Shown in pieces: positions 1 through 9,128 of a stretch of DNA of 64,000 nucleotides. Origin of the DNA: Mucilaginibacter gossypiicola. GTDB taxonomy: Bacteria > Bacteroidota > Bacteroidia > Sphingobacteriales > Sphingobacteriaceae. Numbering within the stretch: the first letter of the stretch is position 1; the number at the start of each line of letters is the position of its first letter. Both the position numbers and the translations under genes were made by a program. Location: the NCBI RefSeq assembly GCF_900110105.1, contig NZ_FOCL01000015.1, positions 1 to 64,000 on the forward strand, written 5' to 3'. Under the pieces are notes generated by a model that was not told the origin of the DNA, did not search any database, and saw nothing but the letters and a program-made list of their open reading frames with translations.

Positions 1-228
1 AAATAAACAATAAGAACGATCACTCACCTGAAACAAACAAAAACAACAAATGCTGTTGTTTTCTCTTAAATTCAATCACTTCTTTCAATAATATGTCATG
101 TTAATGGTGGTGAATAATAGTGAATGGTGAATAGTTGATTAAGTGGGTAGTTGAAAAGCTGCGAACAAAAGTCAACCATACAAGAACCACTCACGACTCA
201 CCCAATCAACCAATAACTTAAAAACATT

Positions 229-342
229 CAGGTGCCTATATCGGCGGTGTCTACCTCTTCCCATTCCGAACAGAGAAGTCAAGCCCGCCAGAGCCGATGG
301 TACTGCGGTAAAACGTGGGAGAGTAGGTCGGTGCCACCCTTT
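229..342 (+). rRNA. rrf: 5S ribosomal RNA
   Basis: The sequence carries the conserved 5S core, including CCGAACAGAGAAGTCAAGC in loop C and helix III, and GGTACTGCGGTAAAACGTGGG before the closing helix with GGTGCC / GGTGCCACC ends. Length is about 114 nt, as expected. The ends are placed by eye to within a few bases. It is probably the last gene of an rRNA operon whose 16S and 23S genes lie left of the window; no 23S end is visible in the first 228 bases. Confidence 0.95.
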
Positions 343-367
343 ATCACCTTCAATGGTGCAACAATGC

Positions 368-396
368 AAAAGCCTTAGCTAATACCTAAGGCTTTT
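368..396 (+). terminator. Intrinsic terminator after 5S rRNA
   Basis: A perfect 11-bp stem AAAAGCCTTAG / CTAAGGCTTTT with a 7-nt loop ends in a T run, about 27 nt after the 5S gene. Confidence 0.85.
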
Positions 397-494
397 TGCG
401 TTGATAACACTTTTGCTCCTTCCTGCATATCAACCGGAAACCACTCACCATTCATCTATTCACTACTCACTAAAAACATTACTATCCCCCTCTT

Positions 495-577
495 GTCATC
501 CTGAACGTTTGAAGGAGCTTCTGCGCTGTACAATGCAGCTATGCAGGGCCAAGATGCTCCTTCGTTCTTCAGCATGA
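495..577. repeat. REP-like imperfect palindrome
   Basis: GTCATCCTGAACG...GAAGGAGC on the left is matched in inverted orientation by GCTCCTTCGTTCTTCAGCATGA on the right, giving an 83-bp hairpin-forming intergenic repeat. It resembles interspersed palindromes common in Bacteroidota genomes (from memory, not searched). Confidence 0.55.
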
Positions 578-590
578 GAAGTTGTAGACC

Positions 591-623
591 AGACTTACGA
601 AGTTTTTAAAACTTCGTAAGTCT
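591..623. repeat. 33-bp perfect palindrome
   Basis: AGACTTACGAAGTTTT, a central T, then AAAACTTCGTAAGTCT: two perfect 16-bp arms. It lies in an intergenic region with no gene close by. It could be a repeat family member or a protein-binding site; no second copy was seen in this window. Confidence 0.7.
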
Positions 624-1030
624 TAGTCGCTTTGTCATACCTTCTTCAGATACCTTGGCTTTTATTTACTCAGAATGGTAACGGGGGAATGTCATTTAAT
701 ATAGCACTTGTTAAGGCATCATAACACCTGACTATTCATCGCTTACATTCACCCTCCGCGTTAGATAATAGCGGATATCGGCACAGCGACTAATAACTCG
801 ATGAGAATCGAGCAAAACTCTGCAGGTGTAGCAGCGCATAGCACACCCGGCAGCAGTAATGCCTTCTAACTTTATAATGTACTCTTAAAGCTTTCTAGAG
901 CGTTAAATCGCAGCCGATTTCTACCATAAATTGAGCAAAAAAGATTATTCCAATTAAAAAAAGTACACTATATTCACAGTGTCTAAATAGGTGTCAATCT
1001 CACACTCAACATAAACCAACTTGTGCACAC
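624..1030. other. Intergenic region without recognised gene
   Basis: About 400 bases upstream of the GH31 gene. I see no ORF with coding character, no tRNA and no clear TAnnTTTG box. It presumably holds the GH31 promoter. Confidence 0.5.
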
Positions 1031-3448
1031 ATGATGTTTAAACAATTATCTAATAAAGGCGCAAAGATTACGCAATCGATTGTGTTAATTATTTTGCTGT
1101 TAACTGGCATCTCAACTATGCCTGCTTTTGCATTAATTAAATCTTTCAAAAAAGCAGCAGATGGCGTTACCTTCACGCTCGACAAAGGGTTGATGAAGGT
1201 ACTTATCCGCAAGGATGATATCATCGAAGTAAAATATACCATCTTTGATGCTTTTGAAACAAAATCCTCATTAGTGGTTAATAACAAATGGCTTCAGCAT
1301 CCGGTTTATCAGGTTGCAGATGGTAAAGCTGAGGTGGTTATTACTACGGCAAAGTTGAAAGTAAGGGTTAATAAAGCTACTAACGCAATCACCTATACCG
1401 ATTTGAAAGGTAACGTTATCACTGGAGAAGATAGCGACAATAAATCTATGACTCCGGCTACCATCGCCGGTATCAGTACTTATAATGTTACCACGCAGTT
1501 CACGTCACCAACTGATGAGGCTTTGTTTGGTTTAGGCTGTCATCCCCTGGATTCCATGTCTATCAATTACAAAGGCCGTAACCAGGATCTGGCTATTAAA
1601 TATCTTACCGGCGCCATCCCGGTTATGCTTTCAACCAAAGGCTATGGTTTGATGTGGGATAACTACTCGGCAAGTAATTTTTACGGTGCCGAGGCCGATA
1701 ACACCAAATTTAAATATGTATCTGAAAGTGGTAAGCAGGTTGATTATTTCTTTTTCTACGGGCCCGGCTTTGATCATATCATTGATTTATACCGTACTGC
1801 CACCGGTAAAGCGCCGATGTTTGGTAAATGGGCTTACGGCTTGTTTCAATCACAAGACAGGTACTTGAGCGAGGATGAAATCCTTACTGTAAAAGATAAC
1901 TATCGCAATAACCACATTCCAGTGGATGTGATTGTGCAGGATTGGTATTACTGGGATCCATTGCCAATAGGCTCGCATGTAATGAAGCCCGAGCGCTATC
2001 CGCATCCACAAAAGTTGGTTGATGCTTTGCACCAGGCAAACATCCACGCCATGATCTCTATCTGGCCGGTTTTCGGAAAAGGTACGCCAAATTACGATGC
2101 CCTGGATAAAATGGGCGGTTTAACCGATATCACCTGGGATAACGTAGTTACCCACACGTTTGATACTTATTACGACGCCCACAACCCTAAAGCGCGTGAG
2201 CTATACTGGGACCAGGCCCGCGACAGCCTGATTAAGCGCTACGGCTGGGATGCCTGGTGGATTGATCAGTGTGAGCCCGATAATGGCGCATTGCTGGACG
2301 CCCGCCGTCAAAGTAATTTCAGCATAGGCAAGGGCATAGATTATTTTAATACCTATTCATTACAGCATACCAAAGGCGTGTACGAGGGCTGGCGCAGGGA
2401 TATTCCGGGTAAACGCGCCTTCTTTTTGGTAAGACAGTCGTTTGCGGGTGAGCAGCGCAATGCCTCTACATTATGGTCGAGCGATATTGAGTGTACTTTT
2501 CATGATTTTAAAGACCAGGTGCCACAGGGTATTAACGCCTGTACCTCAGGCATCCCTTACTGGACATCGGACATTGGCGGCTATCACTATCACTGGAAGC
2601 CTGCAGATTGGTCGCAACCTGACAAACGCGAGCTGTTTACCCGTTGGTTCCAGTTTGGTACATTTTGCCCAATCTTCCGGATCCATGGTAAAGGCGAGCG
2701 CGCTATCTTTAGTAAAAACTGGGATGAAAACACCAGGTCGATCCTGCTTAACTTCGATAAGCTCCGTTACCGCCTTATGCCCTATATTTATTCGCTGGCA
2801 GGCCGTGTAACTAACGATAACTATACCATTATGCGTTCGCTGGCTTTTGATTATCGTGGCGATGCCAAAGTATATGGCATTCCCGATCAGTACATGTTTG
2901 GCCCGGCATTTATGGTTAACCCCGTAACGGAACAATTGTACACCTCAAGTGATGCCGATAAAAAAGCCAAAGCCCGCCAGGTGTACCTGCCTGCAGCCAG
3001 CAAATGGTACAACTTCTGGACAGGCGAACTGCTTGATGGCGGCCAAACCATCAGCGCAGCTGCGCCTATCGAGATCATGCCATTATACGTAAAAGCAGGT
3101 TCAATTATACCTATGGGCCCTGATGTTGAGTATGCTACCGAAAAGCCGAACAGCAATATCGAGCTTCGGATTTATCCCGGCGCTGATGCATCGTTTAAGT
3201 TTTATGAAGATGAAAACGATAACTATAATTACGAAAAAGGACAATCGGCTACGTTTACGCTAAACTGGAACGATAAAACACATAAGTTAAGTATTTCAGA
3301 TACTAAGGGACATTTCCCAGGACAATTAAAGAGCCGCACGTTTAATGTGGTATTGGTTAAAGGCGCGCATGGTTCGGATGTGGCTTTAACTGCTAAGGCT
3401 GATAAGGTGGTTAAGTATAGTGGGAAAGCGGTGGCGGTAATATTATAG
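1031..3448 (+). CDS. Secreted GH31 family alpha-glycosidase
   Basis: An 805-residue glycoside hydrolase family 31 protein, probably an alpha-xylosidase or alpha-glucosidase acting in the periplasm. The N-terminus is a signal peptide (hydrophobic run about residues 16-34, ending near PAFA). It is followed by a mutarotase-like beta-sandwich (about 35-220), the TIM barrel (about 225-590) and C-terminal beta domains with a DUF5110-like end. WWIDQCEPDN holds the probable nucleophile Asp412, equivalent to the WxDxxEP signature of secreted Bacteroidota GH31 enzymes. SSDIE around Asp485 is the likely acid/base. The start is ATG-ATG; either Met is possible. It stands alone, with no SusC/SusD pair or regulator beside it, so the substrate cannot be read from context. 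The family call is firm; the substrate is not. Confidence 0.93.
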   Translation: MMFKQLSNKGAKITQSIVLIILLLTGISTMPAFALIKSFKKAADGVTFTLDKGLMKVLIRKDDIIEVKYTIFDAFETKSSLVVNNKWLQHPVYQVADGKAEVVITTAKLKVRVNKATNAITYTDLKGNVITGEDSDNKSMTPATIAGISTYNVTTQFTSPTDEALFGLGCHPLDSMSINYKGRNQDLAIKYLTGAIPVMLSTKGYGLMWDNYSASNFYGAEADNTKFKYVSESGKQVDYFFFYGPGFDHIIDLYRTATGKAPMFGKWAYGLFQSQDRYLSEDEILTVKDNYRNNHIPVDVIVQDWYYWDPLPIGSHVMKPERYPHPQKLVDALHQANIHAMISIWPVFGKGTPNYDALDKMGGLTDITWDNVVTHTFDTYYDAHNPKARELYWDQARDSLIKRYGWDAWWIDQCEPDNGALLDARRQSNFSIGKGIDYFNTYSLQHTKGVYEGWRRDIPGKRAFFLVRQSFAGEQRNASTLWSSDIECTFHDFKDQVPQGINACTSGIPYWTSDIGGYHYHWKPADWSQPDKRELFTRWFQFGTFCPIFRIHGKGERAIFSKNWDENTRSILLNFDKLRYRLMPYIYSLAGRVTNDNYTIMRSLAFDYRGDAKVYGIPDQYMFGPAFMVNPVTEQLYTSSDADKKAKARQVYLPAASKWYNFWTGELLDGGQTISAAAPIEIMPLYVKAGSIIPMGPDVEYATEKPNSNIELRIYPGADASFKFYEDENDNYNYEKGQSATFTLNWNDKTHKLSISDTKGHFPGQLKSRTFNVVLVKGAHGSDVALTAKADKVVKYSGKAVAVIL

Positions 3449-3490
3449 AAAAGGTATTGGCTTAATATATTGGCCAACAATTTATAAACC

Positions 3491-3790
3491 GTCATTGCGA
3501 GGTACGAAGCAATCCCCTATAAGCAGAGCCGCTCTGCATAGTTCGGGATTGCTTCGTACCTTATAATGACGTAATTGTAAGTTATTGATTATTAAGTACT
3601 TTTTTTGATAGGTTTTGTGAATATGGGCGTTGCCTGCGGCCCGTGCTATCCGCTCATACTGCACAGGCATTAGCCACATGGCCGGTATCCGCTACTATCA
3701 CTAACGCGGCCCACACACAGGATCGCTGAAATATATTTTTTACGTCATTACGATTTTTTCAGGGTTTCCCTGATGGTTACTTGCAATGAC
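3491..3790. repeat. Composite palindromic repeat element, copy 1 (300 bp)
   Basis: The element opens with GTCATTGCGAGGTACGAAG, forms a hairpin with the inverted arm ending at 3570, and closes with TTGCAATGAC, the inverse of its opening. The core has GGGCGTTGCCTGCGGCCCG and later CTAACGCGGCCC. The same parts in the same order occur at 46296-46626. It fills most of the 3449-3847 gap, which holds no gene. The GCGTT and AACGC blocks can pair around the core. Confidence 0.8.
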
Positions 3791-3847
3791 GGTTTTTTAT
3801 AGCTTACGTTAATTGCAAACGTACGCAAGTGTCATTTGATTCTTACC

Positions 3848-4618
3848 TTACCCTTTCTTAACCACCTTCTTACCCTTATTAGCTTTCATTTTCAAATTCA
3901 ACATCTCTACTAAAACAGAGAAGGACATAGCAAAATAGATATATCCTTTAGGAATATGCTGTTCAAAAGCTTCGGCTAAAAGCGAAACACCTATCAAAAG
4001 CAAAAATGATAAGGCCAGCATTTTTACTGTTGGGTGCTTGTTAACAAATAATGCAACTCCGTTTGATGCCCACATCATGATGCCTACGGCAATGACCACA
4101 GCCAGTATCATGATCTCTACATGGCTCGCCATTCCTACTGCAGTGATCACCGAATCGAGCGAGAACACAATATCCAGTAGCATGATCTGTAATATGGTGC
4201 CCCAGAACGAATGCTTTTTTACCGAGCCTTCGTTTTCTTCATCGCCTTCAATCTTATGATGGATTTCGGCAGTGCTTTTGTAGATCAGGAACAGGCCGCC
4301 AATGATCAGAATAAGGTCGCGGCCTGAAATGGCCAGTTTTTCAACCCATTCGGCATCCGTGATACTGAAAATGGAACTTAAGTTAAAAAGAGGGGCGGTT
4401 AAAGTCATTACCCAACTGATGGATAACAACAATAATATACGCGTAATCATGGCCATACCCAAACCAACCCGTCTGCCTTTGCTTTGCTGACTGGCAGGAA
4501 GTTTATCGGATAGGATGGAGATAAATACGATGTTATCGATGCCTAAAACAATCTCCAGCAAGGTAAGTGTGATTAGGGAGATCCATGATTCGGCCTGTTC
4601 AAAAATTTCAAAACTCAT
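3848..4618 (-). CDS. TerC family integral membrane protein
   Basis: A 256-residue polytopic membrane protein of the TerC family (named for tellurium resistance; members have been linked to metal ion export). Visible family signatures are the acidic GIDN motif in the first helix region (LEIVLGIDNIVFI) and the repeated motif LLDIVFSLDSVITAVG near residue 150. At least seven hydrophobic segments alternate with short loops, and the tail is Lys-rich. I start at 4618 (MSFEIF) rather than the upstream in-frame start at 4654, because that would lie inside the glmS terminator hairpin. It is convergent with the repeat element downstream and is likely monocistronic. The natural substrate is unknown. Confidence 0.9.
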   Translation of the reverse strand: MSFEIFEQAESWISLITLTLLEIVLGIDNIVFISILSDKLPASQQSKGRRVGLGMAMITRILLLLSISWVMTLTAPLFNLSSIFSITDAEWVEKLAISGRDLILIIGGLFLIYKSTAEIHHKIEGDEENEGSVKKHSFWGTILQIMLLDIVFSLDSVITAVGMASHVEIMILAVVIAVGIMMWASNGVALFVNKHPTVKMLALSFLLLIGVSLLAEAFEQHIPKGYIYFAMSFSVLVEMLNLKMKANKGKKVVKKG

Positions 4619-4654
4619 AGGTTGCAGGTATTTGTTTCTTCCCAAAAATAACAA

Positions 4655-4680
4655 AACCCCTGCCGTTACTGGCAGGGGTT
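4655..4680 (-). terminator. Intrinsic terminator of glmS
   Basis: A perfect 10-bp stem AACCCCTGCC / GGCAGGGGTT with a 6-nt loop, 27 nt after the glmS stop on the minus strand, followed by a T-rich run on that strand. Confidence 0.85.
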
Positions 4681-4706
4681 CATAAAAATAGGTTTATAAA
4701 AGGTTT

Positions 4707-6542
4707 TTATTCAACTGTAACGGATTTTGCAAGGTTACGGGGCTGATCTACATTGCAGCCGCGCATTACCGCTATATGATACGCCAGTAATTGTAGCGGA
4801 ATAGTTGCCACCAGCGGTACAAATGCTTCGTTGGTTTGCGGGATTTCTATCACATAATCGGCCATGCCTTTAACTTCGGTATCGCCTTCGGTAACAATGG
4901 CTATCACGTGGCCTTTGCGTGCTTTAACCTCCTGAATGTTGCTGATCACCTTTTCGTATGATGAATGTTTAGTGGCGATGAACACTACCGGCATTTCGTC
5001 ATCAATTAAAGCGATAGGGCCGTGTTTCATTTCGGCAGCCGGATAACCTTCGGCATGGATGTAGGAGATCTCCTTAAGCTTTAAAGCGCCCTCCAGTGCC
5101 ACCGGGAACGAGCTGCCCCTGCCCAGGAACAAGCAGTTTGTTGAATCTTTGAAACGGGCGGCGATTTCGCGGATATGATCATTTGATTTCAGCGCCTCCT
5201 GTACCAGGTTCGGGATCTCGTTTAAGCCGGTTAAATATTCAACCATTTTACTTTGGGTAATTTTACCCCGCTGCTGGGCTATGTAAAATGCTATCAGCGT
5301 TAATACGCTTACCTGCGCTGTGAAGGCCTTGGTTGAGGCCACTCCAATTTCGGGACCTGCATGGGTATAAACGCCTGCGTGGGTTAAACGCGGAATAGAT
5401 GCACCTACCACATTGCATATACCAAAAATAGTTGCTCCTTTTTCTTTAGCAAGTTCGATGGCTGCCATAGTATCGGCAGTTTCGCCCGATTGGGATATGG
5501 CTATCACCAGGTCTTTTTCGGTGATGATAGGGTTGCGGTACCTGAACTCGGAGGCATATTCTACTTCTACCGGTACGCGGGCATATTCTTCAATTAAATA
5601 TTCGCCTACCAAACCTGCATGCCATGAGGTGCCGCAGGCCACAATAATGATTCTGTCGACGTTTTTAAGCTTCTCGGTGTATTCTTTGATACCACCAAGC
5701 TGAACTTTGCCCTGTTGTGGGTAAATACGGCCGCGCAGGCAATCGCGGATGGAACGGGGCTGTTCATAGATCTCCTTCATCATGAAGTGATCGTAGCCGC
5801 CTTTCTCCAGCATTTCCAGCTTTAAGTCGAGTTCCTGGATGTAAGGAGTTTGTACCGAGTTGTCGATGTTTTTTATCAACAGGTTTTCGCGATGTATATA
5901 GGCAATTTCGTTATCGTTAAGGTATATCACATTTTTGGTGTACTCAACAATAGGCGTAGCATCCGAAGCAATGAAATATTCGCCTTTGCCTACGCCAATC
6001 ACCATTGGGCTGCCTTTTCGGGCTGCGATAAGCAGATCGGGCTCGTCGGCGCTCATGATCACAATAGCATATGCACCTATCACTTTGTTTAAAGCCACAC
6101 GTACGGCATCTTTTAAATCAAGGCCGGTTGCATTTTGGATATCTTCAATCAGGTGTATTAAAACTTCAGTATCGGTATCACTTTTAAAAACGTGGCCTTT
6201 GGCTATGAGGGTTTCTTTAATTACCCCATAGTTTTCGATAATACCATTATGGATAATGGTAAGTTTCCTGTCGCCGGATGAGTGCGGGTGCGAATTACGG
6301 TCGCTCGGTTCGCCATGGGTTGCCCAACGGGTATGCCCCATTCCAATTGAACCTTTCAGGTCAATGCCCTTTACGAAATTTTCAAGGTCTTCAACTTTGC
6401 CGGCCTTTTTATAAACTTTAAGATCCTGATCAAGCAGGGCGACACCGGCGCTGTCATAGCCCCGGTACTCGAGCCTGTGAAGTCCTTTTATAACGATGGG
6501 ATAAGCATCCCTGAATCCTATATAACCAACAATTCCGCACAT
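4707..6542 (-). CDS. glmS: Glutamine--fructose-6-phosphate aminotransferase (isomerizing)
   Basis: GlmS converts fructose-6-phosphate and glutamine to glucosamine-6-phosphate, the entry step to UDP-GlcNAc for peptidoglycan. The 611-residue product begins MCGIVGYIG, with the class II glutaminase nucleophile Cys exposed after Met removal, so the start is 6542 and not the longer in-frame 6575. The glutaminase half has the RLEYRGYDSAG and GHTRWATHG motifs. Two SIS isomerase domains follow (CGTSWHAG, SQSGETADT, LGRGSSFPVALEGALKLKEISY). It ends with the canonical LAKSVTVE tail. No glmS ribozyme is recognised upstream; a weak -7 box (TTATTTTG on the minus strand, 6573-6580) lies close to the start. 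It has its own terminator and is separate from the DUF4270 gene. Confidence 0.98.
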   Translation of the reverse strand: MCGIVGYIGFRDAYPIVIKGLHRLEYRGYDSAGVALLDQDLKVYKKAGKVEDLENFVKGIDLKGSIGMGHTRWATHGEPSDRNSHPHSSGDRKLTIIHNGIIENYGVIKETLIAKGHVFKSDTDTEVLIHLIEDIQNATGLDLKDAVRVALNKVIGAYAIVIMSADEPDLLIAARKGSPMVIGVGKGEYFIASDATPIVEYTKNVIYLNDNEIAYIHRENLLIKNIDNSVQTPYIQELDLKLEMLEKGGYDHFMMKEIYEQPRSIRDCLRGRIYPQQGKVQLGGIKEYTEKLKNVDRIIIVACGTSWHAGLVGEYLIEEYARVPVEVEYASEFRYRNPIITEKDLVIAISQSGETADTMAAIELAKEKGATIFGICNVVGASIPRLTHAGVYTHAGPEIGVASTKAFTAQVSVLTLIAFYIAQQRGKITQSKMVEYLTGLNEIPNLVQEALKSNDHIREIAARFKDSTNCLFLGRGSSFPVALEGALKLKEISYIHAEGYPAAEMKHGPIALIDDEMPVVFIATKHSSYEKVISNIQEVKARKGHVIAIVTEGDTEVKGMADYVIEIPQTNEAFVPLVATIPLQLLAYHIAVMRGCNVDQPRNLAKSVTVE

Positions 6543-6682
6543 AAAATAATCAAGTATAAATGTTAAACGACGCAAAATAAACAGCTATATAACACATATC
6601 AGCAATAATTATTTTGATTTTTTGCGAAAAAGACGAAGTTTTAAAATACTTAAAAAAGTATTTTAAGAAGTGGAATTGTCTT

Positions 6683-6719
6683 AAACAAAAAAATCCCCTA
6701 AGAGGGGATTCTTTTGTTT
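6683..6719 (-). terminator. Intrinsic terminator of the DUF4270 gene
   Basis: AATCCCCT / AGGGGATT with a 3-nt loop, extended by AAACAAAA / TTTTGTTT arms around it. It lies just after the minus-strand stop at 6732 and separates this transcript from glmS. Confidence 0.85.
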
Positions 6720-6731
6720 ATTAAGAGATAT

Positions 6732-8135
6732 CTACTTGCGGATCTTGGTGTAAATGATATTCATCCGGATGCTGTAACCCGGGGTATTTTTATCACTTCC
6801 AACTATAATTGTACGGGCTGCCGTTTGTGTTGACGGAGCTACGTCGATACCTGTTGTGGTGTTAACCAGCGTTGTATCAACAGGGGCAATATAAGTACCA
6901 TAATCAACTGTTTTTTTGCGGATCAGGTCCTGCACAAAAGCGGTAACCAGGAAGTGGTATTCTTTTGTGGTGCGATTATAATTGCCGCCGAATAAACTTG
7001 TTTGCGAACGCGGGTCGCTTGAGGTGGCGTCCTGTATCAATGTCCTTTGTTTCGCTATATCCAGCTTGTACATGGTTAGCTTAGGTAAAGGTGCGTAAGG
7101 TACACCCGAGCCGGCACGAGGTGTTATCACAATTTCGGCACGGTTTAATACTACTGACGAATCAACAAGTTTATCAAGGCCAGGAAAACTGAGCTTGGCC
7201 CTTAAGCCCGCAAGCCCCTGAAGGTAAACCGTATTTTGCGACGTTGTTGTGTTGTTCAGGGCAGCCTGGATAGTAGTGCTATACGTATGCGTTACTTCGG
7301 CAGCCCGGTTAAAGAACGGCAGAGTTACCGATGCCGTATCAATGGTGCTACTTGTAGTACTGGTAGCAGCTGTTACAACTTTATAAAATACATCAATTTG
7401 TGATGAGCCAAGATTGAGCTGTATGATACCGCCTGCATCACTGGCCTGTGCTTTTTCTAATGAAAGGTAAAGACCTTTTACTGTACTTTGGAAAGTTGTT
7501 GGCGATGCAAGTATTGTACCGCTTGCATTAAATAAGTTGTTATAGATAAAAGATTTACTTAACGGCACGCGCAGTTGCGGCGCTACGCGCTGAACGGTAT
7601 CCAATGTATCGGTACGGATACGGGTTATGGTGATACTGTCATGCGTACGGGCTGTAAAAGTTTTAGAGCCAAGCAAAGTACTCAAATCTGCATCCCAGTG
7701 GTTATTGGTGTAATAGGTTTTGCTCTCTATCTTTTTTTGAAGTTGGTACACGTTTATTTTATAGCGTGAAGCCAGCGAATCGCCATAAAAGCCATCAGCA
7801 TACTTAAGCACAAGTACAGCCGAGTCAATTGTAAGGGTACCTGCAGGAACGGTATAGGCTGCTCCATTTGGCAAGTTAACGCCCAGTGCAACAACGCTTT
7901 TTGTTGTACCAAATACAGGATCTGTAAAATTGGCAAGCGGTGTTCTGGTCATGCCTGATGTGGCCGCGGTATCATCTGCAACAGTGTTAATAACAATATT
8001 AGTATCAACTATCAGGCTACCGTTGATCTCGTTTTGATCATTGATGCCCAAACCAATACCATCCTGGCGTTTACAACTGTTCAAAATAAAAAGACTTATT
8101 AACAGGGTCAATAAGTCTAATCGGAAAAATTTCAT
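6732..8135 (-). CDS. DUF4270 family lipoprotein
   Basis: A 467-residue predicted outer-membrane or surface lipoprotein. The signal sequence ends in a lipobox (LFILNSC, Cys about residue 21). The body is beta-rich with many Thr/Ser and repeated 'IDSAVLVLKY' and 'LNRAEIVITP' segments typical of DUF4270. The function of the family is unknown. In Bacteroidota the gene commonly sits beside the GlgA-like and pantothenate genes, as here: it starts 15 nt after the GlgA-like stop, so the two are almost certainly co-transcribed. A role in envelope or storage polysaccharide metabolism is only a guess from that linkage. Confidence 0.85.
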   Translation of the reverse strand: MKFFRLDLLTLLISLFILNSCKRQDGIGLGINDQNEINGSLIVDTNIVINTVADDTAATSGMTRTPLANFTDPVFGTTKSVVALGVNLPNGAAYTVPAGTLTIDSAVLVLKYADGFYGDSLASRYKINVYQLQKKIESKTYYTNNHWDADLSTLLGSKTFTARTHDSITITRIRTDTLDTVQRVAPQLRVPLSKSFIYNNLFNASGTILASPTTFQSTVKGLYLSLEKAQASDAGGIIQLNLGSSQIDVFYKVVTAATSTTSSTIDTASVTLPFFNRAAEVTHTYSTTIQAALNNTTTSQNTVYLQGLAGLRAKLSFPGLDKLVDSSVVLNRAEIVITPRAGSGVPYAPLPKLTMYKLDIAKQRTLIQDATSSDPRSQTSLFGGNYNRTTKEYHFLVTAFVQDLIRKKTVDYGTYIAPVDTTLVNTTTGIDVAPSTQTAARTIIVGSDKNTPGYSIRMNIIYTKIRK

Positions 8136-8150
8136 ATATAATATTAAGTC

Positions 8151-8975
8151 TTATGCAACATCCACCAATTCGTCGTTGGTAATTTCGTCGTAAAAATTGT
8201 AATAATTTTCGAAATCTGCGGTAGAATCAAATTCTAAAACCGATTTATTGCTGTTTTTAACATTATTTAACACATCTGCATCAATATCAGGGCTGCCTAA
8301 AACAATACCATCTGAGTAGTGAATGGCACCGGCGTATAACGCTGAATTAGTGCCGCCTTTGTAGGGTTCCACATGTTTCTCGTTCATGTTGCTCATGATG
8401 GCTTTTGTAGCAAAGTCATCATGCATTTTCTCTTTAAAATCATTTTCGTAAATAGAGTAAATGATTTTTGAGTGCTTAAATGTAGGGTCGTCTTTGTAGG
8501 TTGTTTTCAGATAAGCAGGCACAAGCGCACTCATCCAGCCATGGCAATGGATCACATCCGGTGCCCAGCCCAATTTTTTAACAGTTTCCAATGCGCCTTT
8601 GCAAAAGAAAATCATGCGCTCGTCATTGTCGGCGTAAAACTTGCCGTCTTTGTCTGCAAACACATGTTTACGCTGAAAATATTCTTCATTATCCAAAAAA
8701 TACACCTGCATACGCGCCGCCGGGATAGATGCTACTTTGATGATCAGCGGGTTATCATTATCATCGATGATGATATTCATGCCTGATAACCTGATCACTT
8801 CATGAAGTCTGTTCCTGCGCTCATTGATGTTGCCGAAACGCGGCATAAGGATACGGATCTCGTAACCTTTCTCCTGCATGGCCTGCGGAAGTTGGCGTGT
8901 TATTTCAGCAATTTTTGTGAGTTCAAGGAAAGGGGACATTTCATGAGTTATAAACAAAAGCTTAGATTTACCCAT
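8151..8975 (-). CDS. Glycogen/starch synthase N-terminal-domain protein (half-length GlgA-like)
   Basis: A 274-residue protein matching the GT5 starch synthase catalytic domain (Glyco_transf_5) only: LLFITHEMSPF at the N-terminus, RILMPRFG, VYFLDNEEYF, and VIHCHGW near residue 145. A full GlgA is about 480 residues and has a C-terminal GT1-type domain, which is absent. The KTGGL ADP-glucose-binding motif expected after MSPF is replaced by LTKIAEI. The reading frame is intact and the protein ends in an acidic tail, so this looks like a lineage-specific short form, not a broken gene. Catalysis as a normal synthase is doubtful. The start is ATG 8975; a GTG sits at 8978. First gene of an operon with DUF4270, divergent from panC. 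Confidence 0.85.
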   Translation of the reverse strand: MGKSKLLFITHEMSPFLELTKIAEITRQLPQAMQEKGYEIRILMPRFGNINERRNRLHEVIRLSGMNIIIDDNDNPLIIKVASIPAARMQVYFLDNEEYFQRKHVFADKDGKFYADNDERMIFFCKGALETVKKLGWAPDVIHCHGWMSALVPAYLKTTYKDDPTFKHSKIIYSIYENDFKEKMHDDFATKAIMSNMNEKHVEPYKGGTNSALYAGAIHYSDGIVLGSPDIDADVLNNVKNSNKSVLEFDSTADFENYYNFYDEITNDELVDVA

Positions 8976-9023
8976 CACTAAATCAGTATTTAAAATGTAA
9001 AGAAGTCAAAAAATTTGAGTTTG

Positions 9024-9031
9024 CAAATATA
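9024..9031 (-). promoter_or_regulatory. -7 promoter element for the GlgA-like/DUF4270 operon
   Basis: TATATTTG on the minus strand matches the Bacteroidota TAnnTTTG -7 consensus, 49 nt upstream of the start codon. No convincing -33 box. Confidence 0.5.
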
Positions 9032-9096
9032 ACTAATATTATATAAACTGCCAACGAATTATGCAAGTAACTTTTGGTTATTTTTAAGCAATTGTA

Positions 9097-9104
9097 CACC
9101 TTTG
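9097..9104 (+). promoter_or_regulatory. Probable -7 promoter element for panC
   Basis: CACCTTTG (one mismatch to TAnnTTTG), with TTTTGG about 20 nt upstream as a -33 candidate. It overlaps the alternative panC start at 9102, which favours the later TTG at 9129. Confidence 0.45.
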
Positions 9105-9128
9105 CCAAATTTTGTAATAACCATTACA

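Larger units (their letters stand above)
106..470. repeat. Imperfect inverted repeat flanking the 5S gene
   Basis: The arm at 106-134, rich in GTGAATGGTGAATAG, is roughly the reverse complement of the arm at 441-470 (CACCATTCATCTATTCAC). The low-complexity 'gtgaat' arms flank the 5S gene. This style of short word-like intergenic repeat occurs elsewhere in the window (9965-10085, 38789-38905). Confidence 0.5.

Noticed and set aside
172..369. 65-codon minus-strand ORF
   Set aside because: It lies across the 5S rRNA gene and has no coding character.
3482..3679. 65-codon minus-strand ORF
   Set aside because: It lies entirely in the composite repeat, with no conserved protein pattern.
4619..4654. 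Longer TerC start at 4654
   Set aside because: That start would lie inside the glmS terminator hairpin.
6543..6730. glmS ribozyme or riboswitch upstream of glmS
   Set aside because: Neither a ribozyme core nor a known aptamer could be recognised; the leader is short.
8151..8975. GlgA-like gene as a pseudogene
   Set aside because: The frame is intact, the end is orderly and the next gene is 15 bp away, as in an active operon.
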